Virus record (IMG/VR): IMGVR_UViG_3300028394_000017
Location: 1-34,134 of that record
DNA length: 34,134 bases
Reading direction: 5' to 3' (one strand)
DNA from: a virus
In this document: one piece after another, positions 16,068-21,505 of the stretch
Layout of the letters: each line of letters begins with the position of its first letter
How positions within the stretch are numbered: position 1 is the stretch's first letter
Made by a program: the position numbers and the translations under genes
Notes under the pieces: generated by a model
Seen by the model: only the letters and a program-made list of their open reading frames with translations
Told to the model about the DNA's origin: nothing
Database searches by the model: none

Positions 16068-16311
16068 TACAACCGCCAAACACTTTATTTATTATTTTGC
16101 ATGGTTCTGGTCGGCAACCTCAGTTATTTACTTTTTTTGCGTGACGTTCATCCCGTTGCCAGAGGGCGGTCGAGACTTTGCCAACATCATCCTTGGATTC
16201 TTGCTGGGTACGGCGGTCGCAACGATTATTTCGTTCTTTTACGGTTCAAGCAAGTCAAGCAAGGACAAAACTGAAGCAATGATGAAAGCAGATGATGTTA
16301 AACCTGTTTAA
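16048..16311 (+). CDS. Holin candidate (two membrane spans)
   Basis: An 87-residue protein with two hydrophobic segments: HFIYYFAWFWSATSVIYFFC (about 12-31) and FANIILGFLLGTAVATIISFF (about 45-65, split here by no charge), ending in a Ser/Lys-rich tail SSKSSKDKTEAMMKAD. Two spans, a charged C-terminus and position just before spanins and endolysin fit a class II holin that permeabilises the inner membrane. ATG 16048 is favoured over GTG 16045 by AAAGGA about 9 bases upstream. Confidence 0.65.
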   Translation: MQIDPSDTTAKHFIYYFAWFWSATSVIYFFCVTFIPLPEGGRDFANIILGFLLGTAVATIISFFYGSSKSSKDKTEAMMKADDVKPV

Positions 16312-16783
16312 CCCGTGGATATGGATTGGTGTATTGTTTGTAATCTTGGGCGCGGCTACGGCTGGATACTCAAAGGGTGAGAATGATGAACTCATGCGCC
16401 AGCAAGCTGAGATTGCCGCATTAAATGCCGAGGCTAGACAAAAAGAGCAGGCGCTGATTGCTGCGGTTAATGTCCAATCAAACCAACTACAGAAAGCAAA
16501 TCAAAATGCAAAACTTTTACAGCAAAAGCACAATGCTGATATTGAGTCTGGGATGCTCAAGTTGCGGATTGCTGTCAAAGCCTCCGACTGCCCCGTACCA
16601 ACCTCCGCAGATGCCAGCGTTACCAGTGGAGCTGACCTCAGAACCGCCACAGCCGAACTTGACTCAGAGACTTCTAAAGCTCTTATCGCCCTCACCAGCG
16701 AAGGAGACACCGCCATTAGAAAACTTGCAACCTGTGTCGCCCTCTATAACGAAGCCCGTGAAACCTTAAAAGGCCAAAAATGA
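16292..16783 (+). CDS. Rz: Inner-membrane spanin (Rz-like)
   Basis: A 163-residue protein with an N-terminal membrane anchor (residues 9-25, IWIGVLFVILGAATAGY) and a long periplasmic coiled coil rich in Gln, Ala and Glu (ENDELMRQQAEIAALNAEAR from about 30), ending in a Cys-containing helical region. This is i-spanin architecture. It overlaps the holin gene by 20 bases and its stop overlaps the endolysin start. A second gene is nested in another frame at 16506-16769, exactly as Rz1 is nested in Rz. With that partner it fuses inner and outer membranes at the last step of lysis. Confidence 0.8.
   Translation: MMLNLFNPWIWIGVLFVILGAATAGYSKGENDELMRQQAEIAALNAEARQKEQALIAAVNVQSNQLQKANQNAKLLQQKHNADIESGMLKLRIAVKASDCPVPTSADASVTSGADLRTATAELDSETSKALIALTSEGDTAIRKLATCVALYNEARETLKGQK
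16506..16769 (+). CDS. Rz1: Outer-membrane lipoprotein spanin (Rz1-like), nested in Rz
   Basis: An 87-residue frame lying wholly inside the Rz-like gene, +1 relative to it. A short signal sequence (STMLILSLGC) ends in a lipobox-like cysteine, with CSSC just after, and the mature part is very Pro-rich (KPPTAPYQPPQMPALPVEL). This is the o-spanin signature. ATG 16506 or ATG 16533 may start it; the second gives the shorter signal MLILSLGC. The -3 lipobox position is Ser rather than Leu, a mild deviation. Confidence 0.8.
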   Translation: MQNFYSKSTMLILSLGCSSCGLLSKPPTAPYQPPQMPALPVELTSEPPQPNLTQRLLKLLSPSPAKETPPLENLQPVSPSITKPVKP

Positions 16784-17208
16784 ACCTTACGCCAAACTTT
16801 ACTCTTGAGGAATTAATCCACACAGACCATCGTCAGTTTGACAATATGCCTGATGCTGATGAATTGGTTAATCTGTACCGGCTGGCTGACTTTTTGGAGC
16901 AGGTCAAGGTCGTGCTGGGTGGCAAACCCATAATTATCAATTCTGCATTTAGGTCAAAAGCCGTTAATGATGCCGTAGGATCGTCTGACAAGTCACAGCA
17001 TAGGCGTGGGACAGCTTGCGATTTTAGAGTGCCAGGCATGACCCCTGATGAGGTTGTCAAGGCTATTATTGAATCTGACTTAGCTTACGATCAAGTAATT
17101 AGAGAGTTTGACCGCTGGACACACGTTTCAATCCCCAATATTGAAAATGCTGAACCCCGCAACATGGCGCTGATCATTGATAAACAAGGCACAAGGATGT
17201 TTGCTTAA
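16780..17208 (+). CDS. Endolysin, peptidase M15 family
   Basis: A 142-residue protein with the M15 zinc-peptidase motifs: NSAFRSKAVND (54-64), SQHRRGTACDF (72-82; H74 and D81 bind zinc) and RWTHVSIP (112-119; H115 third ligand). M15_3 family enzymes cut peptide cross-links in peptidoglycan (D-Ala or L-Ala-D-Glu bonds). No signal peptide is seen, so holin-dependent release is expected. ATG 16780 overlaps the spanin stop (ATGA). It is the last rightward structural/lysis gene and meets the leftward early operon tail to tail, the two stops overlapping. Confidence 0.9.
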   Translation: MNLTPNFTLEELIHTDHRQFDNMPDADELVNLYRLADFLEQVKVVLGGKPIIINSAFRSKAVNDAVGSSDKSQHRRGTACDFRVPGMTPDEVVKAIIESDLAYDQVIREFDRWTHVSIPNIENAEPRNMALIIDKQGTRMFA

Positions 17209-17297
17209 TCGGCAAAAATGTAAAGCAACAGGACAATCCCGCCAATGCCAATAAGTGCGCCGACCGCCATGACTAGGATGGTAATAAACACTTCCAT
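17205..17297 (-). CDS. 30-aa single-span membrane peptide
   Basis: A minus-strand frame from ATG 17297 to TAA 17207-17205 encodes a peptide that is one hydrophobic span (EVFITILVMAVGALIGIGG then IVLLLYIFAD). The ATG overlaps the stop of the upstream gene as TAATG, implying translational coupling, and the stop abuts the endolysin stop on the other strand. It is the last gene of the leftward operon. Membrane peptides of this size are often missed. Function unknown. Confidence 0.5.
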   Translation of the reverse strand: MEVFITILVMAVGALIGIGGIVLLLYIFAD

Positions 17298-17605
17298 TAC
17301 GTGTTTTTATCCTTGAGTTTGGCTTCAATGGCTTGCCCGTATTCATTCCATCCATGATGTAGTGTTACAAGTTCACTACGCTCCTCCCCCGTCAGTCCTA
17401 CCCACGTGCGCTGTGGAGGGGTGACTCTTACCATGTGCTTTAGCCAATCAGCCTGAAACCACTCATCTTGCCCGTTAATCCTGACACATAAGTCTGTGTG
17501 ATGTGCGTGCTTCAGACGATCAATCAAGCGTTGAATGGAATCCACTTGAAGCGAGTTAATGTTTTTGTCAGTCAACAGCCACGCTACAGGCTCTTGCTGT
17601 GTCAT
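17297..17605 (-). CDS. Phage hypothetical protein, 102 aa
   Basis: The product begins MTQQEPVAWLL, the common opening of small phage proteins of unknown role, and has a Trp-rich middle (NGQDEWFQADWLKHMVR) and a charged helical C-terminus. ATG 17605 has GGGAG upstream; an in-frame upstream start would overlap the preceding gene more deeply. It overlaps the next upstream gene as ATGA. No enzymatic motif. It lies at the distal end of the early recombination operon. Confidence 0.6.
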   Translation of the reverse strand: MTQQEPVAWLLTDKNINSLQVDSIQRLIDRLKHAHHTDLCVRINGQDEWFQADWLKHMVRVTPPQRTWVGLTGEERSELVTLHHGWNEYGQAIEAKLKDKNT

Positions 17606-17913
17606 ATCAACTCCCGTTGAATAGGCACAAACCGCCATTCACGCTCTGCCCTGCCAGACTTTGACTTGGTGTTATTGCCGGTCAGCTCCACCATACCCAA
17701 TCTGGCAAGCTCAGGCAGCCGCCTGGCTACCTGATTCCCATCTAGGCCGGTAAGCTCTGCAATACCGTCCTTTCCTCGCACACCAAATCGCTGTAGGCAA
17801 TCCACAATCTGCTCAAAGTGCTGATCAGCAAACGTGACCTGAGCTGCGGCGGCGTGGCTAGTCACTGGATCAAGTGACCGTGCTCGATTAAAAAGGGATA
17901 CTGGTGTCATCAT
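17602..17913 (-). CDS. Winged-helix DNA-binding protein, 103 aa
   Basis: After a short FNRARSLDPVTSHAAAAQV lead, the sequence IVDCLQRFGVRGKDGIAELTGLDGNQVARRLPELARLGMVE (about residues 37-78) is a clear winged helix: helix, helix-turn-helix with Gly-Leu turn, then a wing with ...GRAEREWRFVP. Such small proteins are common in phage early operons and may act as regulators or replication accessories. ATG 17913 is chosen because GAGGG lies 5 bases upstream; a longer frame reaches 17982 but has a poor, basic N-terminus. It overlaps the upstream gene by 26 bases. Confidence 0.65.
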   Translation of the reverse strand: MMTPVSLFNRARSLDPVTSHAAAAQVTFADQHFEQIVDCLQRFGVRGKDGIAELTGLDGNQVARRLPELARLGMVELTGNNTKSKSGRAEREWRFVPIQRELI

Positions 17914-18127
17914 ATTTACCCTCTGGCTTATTTGTCTTTTCCTCCAAGTCATAGCAATTTGCCCATCCTGTCCAGCCACCATCTGCCAAAGGTATGGTGT
18001 CTAACTTAATTTTAAAATTTTCGCCATCTTCAAACAAGCTGCCAATGGTCTGGTAGCGTTTCTTTTCCTGACCGTCTTTGTTGGTGTATGTGCCAGTTAT
18101 GACAACAATGTTTTTAATCTTTTTCAT
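17888..18127 (-). CDS. Small conserved protein, possible ssDNA-binding/OB-type
   Basis: A 79-residue protein: MKKIKNIVVITGTYTNKDG, then KKRYQTIGSLFEDGENFKIK, then LADGGWTGWANCYDLEE. Alternating beta strands with a basic, aromatic face suggest an OB-like fold, and the gene lies next to the YqaJ exonuclease and near Erf, where phages often keep a single-strand DNA-binding protein. That function is inference; the sequence is short and I recognise no signature. It overlaps its upstream neighbour (ATGA). Confidence 0.5.
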   Translation of the reverse strand: MKKIKNIVVITGTYTNKDGQEKKRYQTIGSLFEDGENFKIKLDTIPLADGGWTGWANCYDLEEKTNKPEGKYDDTSIPF

Positions 18128-18729
18128 GGAAGGCTTTCAAGTTGTTGAATTTTTAGGTCTACGTCACCCAAGAATTGGATAACTGAATTCTCAAGCAGAT
18201 TAACCATTTCGGGGTCATAGTTAATACGCTTGATGAATAGCTGATGTTTTTCTGGTAATCGAGGATCGAAACTTACAAAGTCAGACCAAGGGCGGTCGGC
18301 ACAGGCCATTTGCCACATCATTTGCGTAATGTATTTGGCTGGCACAGTTCGACTTAACAGCGTTTCAATGTGCGTAGCAGTGTTTGGGCATTTGATCTCC
18401 ACCATTCCCTCATTAGCCAGGCCATCAGGAGAAGCGCCACACATGGGAATCCAAGGGTGGTCTATAAACCCCACCTCTGTTACCAAGATGTCCATTCTGG
18501 CCTCATAAGCGGCGCGGGCAAATTCTTCCTGATCCGTTCCCCAAGACATTGCTGCGTTACTGAAAGACTCGGCAGGCTTACCTGTTAACCTTTCACAAAC
18601 CAATTGGGCTAGGTAGTTCTCGCGGCTGGCGCTTGGCCCTGATTTGGTTTTGGCAATGATGTCTGCTACACGGCTTGCGGTGACCTTGCCGCATCGGGCG
18701 GCAAACCATTCTTCAGTTCGTTGTTCCAT
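18124..18729 (-). CDS. YqaJ-like phage exonuclease (recombination nuclease)
   Basis: A 201-residue protein with the YqaJ/lambda-Exo layout: QRTEEWFAARCGKVTASRVAD (3-23), WGTDQEEFAR (63-72; conserved Glu), GASPDGL (98-104; D102) and VEIKCP (110-115; E111 and K113 of the D...EXK site), then a helical C-terminus. It would resect double-stranded ends 5' to 3' and hand 3' single strands to the Erf annealase encoded nearby. ATG 18729 is selected by AAAGGA 6 bases upstream; ATG 18735 sits inside that ribosome site. The active-site residues are intact. Confidence 0.85.
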   Translation of the reverse strand: MEQRTEEWFAARCGKVTASRVADIIAKTKSGPSASRENYLAQLVCERLTGKPAESFSNAAMSWGTDQEEFARAAYEARMDILVTEVGFIDHPWIPMCGASPDGLANEGMVEIKCPNTATHIETLLSRTVPAKYITQMMWQMACADRPWSDFVSFDPRLPEKHQLFIKRINYDPEMVNLLENSVIQFLGDVDLKIQQLESLP

Positions 18730-18949
18730 TTTCATCCTTTGTAATTGAATATCTTTCTTTAAGCATGGCAAATGCTATTGCATACGAGCAACCCGCATAC
18801 TCATCAAACTCCATATCTGTTTCATCTAATGACACTAAGGCTTGCATAGCTTTTGCCGCAAAATAATCCATCAACGTCATGCCTGTCAGGTCTGACTTGT
18901 GTGGATTAGGAAATGCGTGTGGGTTGGTTGGTTTGTTAAATTCATTCAC
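18713..18949 (-). CDS. Phage hypothetical protein, 78 aa
   Basis: The N-terminal half carries LTGMTLMDYFAAKAMQAL, a motif found in many small phage proteins of unknown role, followed by an acidic stretch (DETDMEFDEYAG) and AIAFAMLKERY. It lies between Erf and the nuclease, overlapping the nuclease start by 17 bases and the Erf stop as ATGA. No catalytic or binding motif is visible. The conservation of the motif in phages makes it a real gene. Confidence 0.65.
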   Translation of the reverse strand: MNEFNKPTNPHAFPNPHKSDLTGMTLMDYFAAKAMQALVSLDETDMEFDEYAGCSYAIAFAMLKERYSITKDENGTTN

Positions 18950-19548
18950 TTGGCTAACTCCTTAGACAATGAGGCTTCTAATTGCGCTTTTTTAGCGTCT
19001 TTTTTGGCAATGACTTTAGCTTGCCATGCCTGTTCGCCGTTTGTGGCCTTGTAGGCCGCCTTATAGGTTTCTTGAAGCTCTTTAACCGTGGTCACTTCAT
19101 CCATTGCCGCCATCAGGTCAGCAATTTGGTTTTCGTTGACCGTGGACTTGATTTCGGTGCGGCGGCTGGCTGCTACACCGTCATCATCAACCGTGGCAAG
19201 ACCGGTGGCGGCAAGCAAACTGTATCTCCGCGCATAAGTCAACGCACTACCAAAACCCATTGCATCATGTTTGCTAGCAGGAACGTGCAGCATTCCGCAT
19301 TCCATGACTTCGCCACTTTCGTGGACAAACACGGTCTCCACCATCACGCCATCTTTGCATTCAAAGGTACGCTGCATGAGGGCTATGCCATTGGCGTTTA
19401 AAGCGTCTACAACAGCTTCCACGCAATTAGCCAGGTCAGCGTACTTGGATTTGAAATGCGGGTTTGTGGACGTTTTGAGCGCAGGGCCAAAGGCACGTTG
19501 AGCTTTGACAAAGGCCGCGGCAATGTTTTTTCCAATTGGTGTTTCCAT
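18946..19548 (-). CDS. erf: Erf-family single-strand annealing protein
   Basis: A 200-residue protein with the Erf signature: NPHFKSKYADLANCVEAV (29-46), FVHESGE (74-80) and KHDAMGFGSALTYARRYSL (93-111), then ATGLATVDDDG (114-124). Erf (from P22) binds single-stranded DNA, forms rings and anneals complementary strands for phage recombination and circularisation. Residues after 130 are a Lys/Ala-rich helical tail. With the YqaJ nuclease downstream it makes a complete two-component recombination system. Confidence 0.9.
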   Translation of the reverse strand: METPIGKNIAAAFVKAQRAFGPALKTSTNPHFKSKYADLANCVEAVVDALNANGIALMQRTFECKDGVMVETVFVHESGEVMECGMLHVPASKHDAMGFGSALTYARRYSLLAATGLATVDDDGVAASRRTEIKSTVNENQIADLMAAMDEVTTVKELQETYKAAYKATNGEQAWQAKVIAKKDAKKAQLEASLSKELAK

Positions 19549-19557
19549 GATTACCTC

Positions 19558-19791
19558 TTAATAAAATTTTGGGCCACAGGTCACATCCACCAGCGTCTCG
19601 GCGGTGTAACCATTAATTTTGCGTTTACCGTAAATCGTGATGGCTCGCAGGCCATTCTTTTCGCATTGTTTGATTGCGTCTATGACTTCATTCCTGCCCA
19701 TTGGCTGAATGTTTTTGTCCATGACCAGTTTTTGGTCTGTTTCTGGGTCAAAGGCGCAAGCTGTCATCAACAGTAAAAATAAATATCGCAT
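19558..19791 (-). CDS. Small putative lipoprotein, 77 aa
   Basis: ATG 19791 starts MRYLFLLLMTACAFDPETDQ: a short basic start, a hydrophobic segment and a Cys in lipobox-like position (LMTAC; Met at -3 is unusual). The mature part is small, mixed charge, with a second Cys (VDVTCGPKFY). GGAG lies about 6 bases upstream and the ATG overlaps the stop of a 38-residue membrane peptide (TGATG). Early-expressed phage lipoproteins often block superinfection or receptors, as in T5 Llp; that role is only inferred here. The TTG at 19803 is rejected as start. Confidence 0.6.
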   Translation of the reverse strand: MRYLFLLLMTACAFDPETDQKLVMDKNIQPMGRNEVIDAIKQCEKNGLRAITIYGKRKINGYTAETLVDVTCGPKFY

Positions 19792-19907
19792 CAGGGTCTC
19801 CAAATAAAAAGGTCAAGCAAAACCACCACAATGGCGGCGGCTGAAACAACCCACAAGGCAATTTGTGACCAGTCTGTCGGTTTGGTGTATTTTTCAATGT
19901 CAAACAT
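19791..19907 (-). CDS. 38-aa single-span membrane protein
   Basis: The frame from ATG 19907 to TGA 19793-19791 codes MFDIEKYTKPTDWSQIALWV and then a hydrophobic span VSAAAIVVVLLDLFIWRP. An AAGGAATAACC ribosome site lies before it. It is translationally coupled to the lipoprotein gene through a TGATG overlap. The pair looks like one functional unit at the inner and outer membranes. Function unknown. Confidence 0.55.
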   Translation of the reverse strand: MFDIEKYTKPTDWSQIALWVVSAAAIVVVLLDLFIWRP

Positions 19908-19916
19908 GGTTATTCC

Positions 19917-20147
19917 TTATACGCACAAAGGTGCAAATTCACGTTCAAGGGCTGATATAACGGTGGCTGACAGCACGTTATAGAGTTCTGTTGTGCCAAG
20001 GTAGGCGTGCCACAAATTGCCGGTAACTGGGCAAAAGTAGCAATCTAGGGGTTTGGTTAAGTCGCCATGTTCAACAACAAGGTGCTCAAGACCTTGGTCA
20101 ATCATGATGCGTGCGTCTAAGGCGGGAAGGGTTGCAATGTGTTTCAT
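19917..20147 (-). CDS. Hypothetical protein, first gene of the leftward operon
   Basis: A 76-residue protein with a TAGGAG ribosome site 7 bases before ATG 20147. The sequence has ARIMIDQGLEHLVVEHGDL, then DCYFCPVTGNLWHAYL, with two Cys near His residues but no full metal-binding motif. It is the first gene transcribed from the leftward early promoter, a position where phages often carry host-takeover proteins. I recognise no family. Confidence 0.55.
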   Translation of the reverse strand: MKHIATLPALDARIMIDQGLEHLVVEHGDLTKPLDCYFCPVTGNLWHAYLGTTELYNVLSATVISALEREFAPLCV

Positions 20148-20193
20148 ATTTACTCCTAAAAGACCCTATGCGAAATTGCTGGGGCATGGGTGC

Positions 20194-20222
20194 ATTGTTA
20201 AGGATAATTAACAACCATGCAA
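20194..20222 (-). promoter_or_regulatory. Leftward early promoter (putative)
   Basis: On the minus strand: -35 TTGCAT (20222-20217), 17-base spacer, -10 AACAAT (20199-20194). Transcription would start near 20187 and reach the first gene at 20147. The perfect inverted repeat 20195-20214 covers the spacer and -10 box. The -10 match is 4 of 6. Confidence 0.45.
20195..20214. promoter_or_regulatory. Operator 1: perfect inverted repeat 7-6-7
   Basis: TTGTTAA (20195-20201), six-base spacer, TTAACAA (20208-20214). It overlaps the leftward promoter. A related half-site TTGTTAA stands alone at 20228-20234. Likely bound by the Cro-like protein encoded at 20293. Confidence 0.6.
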
Positions 20223-20261
20223 GCAATTTGTTAAGTACCTGACTGTTTTGTGGGGACTATG

Positions 20262-20281
20262 TTGTTTATTTGCCTTAACAT
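20262..20281. promoter_or_regulatory. Operator 2: imperfect inverted repeat 7-6-7
   Basis: TTGTTTA (20262-20268), six-base spacer, TTAACAT (20275-20281). It has the same architecture and spacing as operator 1, differing at two positions. It abuts a TACAAT box (20281-20286) just before the regulator gene, so the regulator probably controls itself. Confidence 0.5.
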
Positions 20282-20286
20282 ACAAT
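20281..20286 (+). promoter_or_regulatory. -10 box of regulator promoter, possibly leaderless
   Basis: TACAAT at 20281-20286 lies six bases before ATG 20293, which places +1 at or next to the A of the start codon. No ribosome site precedes the ATG. No good -35 is seen at 16-18 bases (ATGTTG at 20259-20264 is the best), so the promoter may be weak or activated. Confidence 0.4.
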
Positions 20287-20292
20287 ACTGCT

Positions 20293-20448
20293 ATGACAAA
20301 AGATCAATTAGTCCATCTCGCAGGCTCACAGACTGAGCTTGCCAAAATTCTTGGCATCAATCGGGCGGCGGTCTGCCAGTGGAAGACTGTGCCAGAGCTG
20401 AGATTGCGGCAATTGAAAGATTTGCGACCACTGTGGTTTGTGGTGTAA
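20293..20448 (+). CDS. Cro-like HTH regulator, 51 aa
   Basis: A 51-residue protein consisting of one helix-turn-helix: SQTELAKILGINRAAVCQW (residues about 12-30), with the turn LGIN and the recognition helix RAAVCQWK, then VPELRLRQLKDLRP. This is the Cro/YdaS type of small phage repressor in which a Trp follows the recognition helix. It is the first gene of the rightward early operon and faces the leftward operon across two operators. No CI-type partner with a dimerisation domain is present. Confidence 0.75.
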   Translation: MTKDQLVHLAGSQTELAKILGINRAAVCQWKTVPELRLRQLKDLRPLWFVV

Positions 20449-20547
20449 GATTGTTTGAAACGTGGCTAGGGTAGCTCCCGAAAAGACGATTCTTCACCGT
20501 CCTGCCAATGTTTCTCATGTGAAGATGACCAATGAAGTAAGGTTGTT

Positions 20548-21318
20548 ATGCACTTTTATCAATTTCATATTGGCGACTACAAATCGCATACCCACCACTT
20601 AAATTTGTTTGAGGACTTGGCTTTTCGCCGGTTGCTTGATTACTATTACTTGCATGAAATACCGATAAAACAGCGGGACATTGCTCGCCAGATTGGTATG
20701 CGTGACAACGAACAGGAAGTTCTGAGTGTGCTTAACGAGTTCTTTGTTTCTACCGATGTGGGTTTTATAAACCCCCGTGCTGACGCGGAAATTGTTAAAT
20801 ATCGCAAGTTTTCAGACGATGGGAAAAAAGGGGCGGCAAAGCGGTGGCATAAGGATACCAATGGGGAGGCTAATAGCCCCCCTAATGCCACCCCAATAGC
20901 AACCAATAACCAAGAACCAATAACCAATAACCAATTAAAAACATATATATGTCCACCTGACGGTGAACCTGATTCACCAAAAAAGTTACCAGGCTGCGAC
21001 CACAAGGCAGTCATTGAGCTTTATCACCAGAACCTGCCCACAATGCGTAGGGTAGAAGTTTGGAACGAAACAAGGGCTGGTTACCTGCGACAGCGATGGC
21101 GGGAAGTGGCGGCAGAGCTGGCGCAAGCAAACGACATTGATGCCAATGATGTGCTTAACTGGTGGGGACAGTTTTTCCAATCTGTCAGCAAATCCAGATT
21201 TTTGACTGGCAGGGTCAACGGCAAAGATGGTCGGGCATTTGTTGCCGACTTGGAATGGATTTTAAAACCAAGCAATTTTGCAAAAATCGTGGAGGGAAAA
21301 TATCATGGCAATAACTAA
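20548..21318 (+). CDS. DUF1376 replication initiation-like protein
   Basis: A 256-residue protein. Residues 1-100 are DUF1376 (YdaU type): HFYQFHIGDYKSHTHHLNLF, LLDYYYLHEIPI and a winged-helix-like part ending in DDGKKGAAKRWHK. A low-complexity Asn/Gln/Pro linker (about 105-135) follows, then a C-terminal helical domain with RQRWREVAAEL and NWWGQFFQSVSKSRFLTGR. This layout matches phage O-type replication proteins that bind the origin and recruit host helicase. The linker DNA carries iterated repeats that look like the origin. TAAGG lies before ATG 20548. Confidence 0.78.
   Translation: MHFYQFHIGDYKSHTHHLNLFEDLAFRRLLDYYYLHEIPIKQRDIARQIGMRDNEQEVLSVLNEFFVSTDVGFINPRADAEIVKYRKFSDDGKKGAAKRWHKDTNGEANSPPNATPIATNNQEPITNNQLKTYICPPDGEPDSPKKLPGCDHKAVIELYHQNLPTMRRVEVWNETRAGYLRQRWREVAAELAQANDIDANDVLNWWGQFFQSVSKSRFLTGRVNGKDGRAFVADLEWILKPSNFAKIVEGKYHGNN
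20893..20951. other. Candidate replication origin: iterons plus AT-rich stretch
   Basis: Three perfect copies of AACCAATAAC (20901-20910, 20915-20924, 20922-20931) with degenerate copies at 20893-20900 and 20929-20936, followed at once by an AT-rich run (20934-20951). It lies inside the linker of the DUF1376 gene, as the lambda origin lies inside O. Confidence 0.55.
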
Positions 21319-21505
21319 TTTCACCCAGCAAAAAGATGATTCTTTTGATGAAATTCAGCGTTTAATGTGTTCAGTATACGGCTGCCCAAATCGCTGGTCA
21401 GTTCATTCTGACGGCGATAAACCGAAATGTTCAAAGCACCAATGGCAAAGAATTGAGAAAAAACCTGCTGTCCAAAGTTGGCATGAGGTTGGGGAGGAGT
21501 TTTGA
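21305..21505 (+). CDS. Small zinc-finger-like protein, 66 aa
   Basis: Begins at ATG 21305, overlapping the end of the replication gene by 14 bases, with GGAGGGAAA upstream. The product has a likely zinc site made of C22, C27, C42 and H45 (MCSVYGCPNRWSVHSDGDK followed by CSKHQW). Small proteins of this type are frequent next to phage replication genes. A nucleic-acid-binding role is plausible but not shown. Its TGA stop lies inside the overlapping starts of the methyltransferase locus. Confidence 0.6.
   Translation: MAITNFTQQKDDSFDEIQRLMCSVYGCPNRWSVHSDGDKPKCSKHQWQRIEKKPAVQSWHEVGEEF

Noticed and set aside
19456-19776. A plus-strand frame of 106 codons opposite Erf and the lipoprotein gene
   Set aside because: Antisense to clear genes, Phe/His-rich, no initiation signal.
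20449-20547. Small hairpins between the Cro-like and DUF1376 genes (GCTA/TAGC and GACG/CGTC)
   Set aside because: Stems are only 4 bp without T-run, so neither a terminator nor a nut-like site can be supported.
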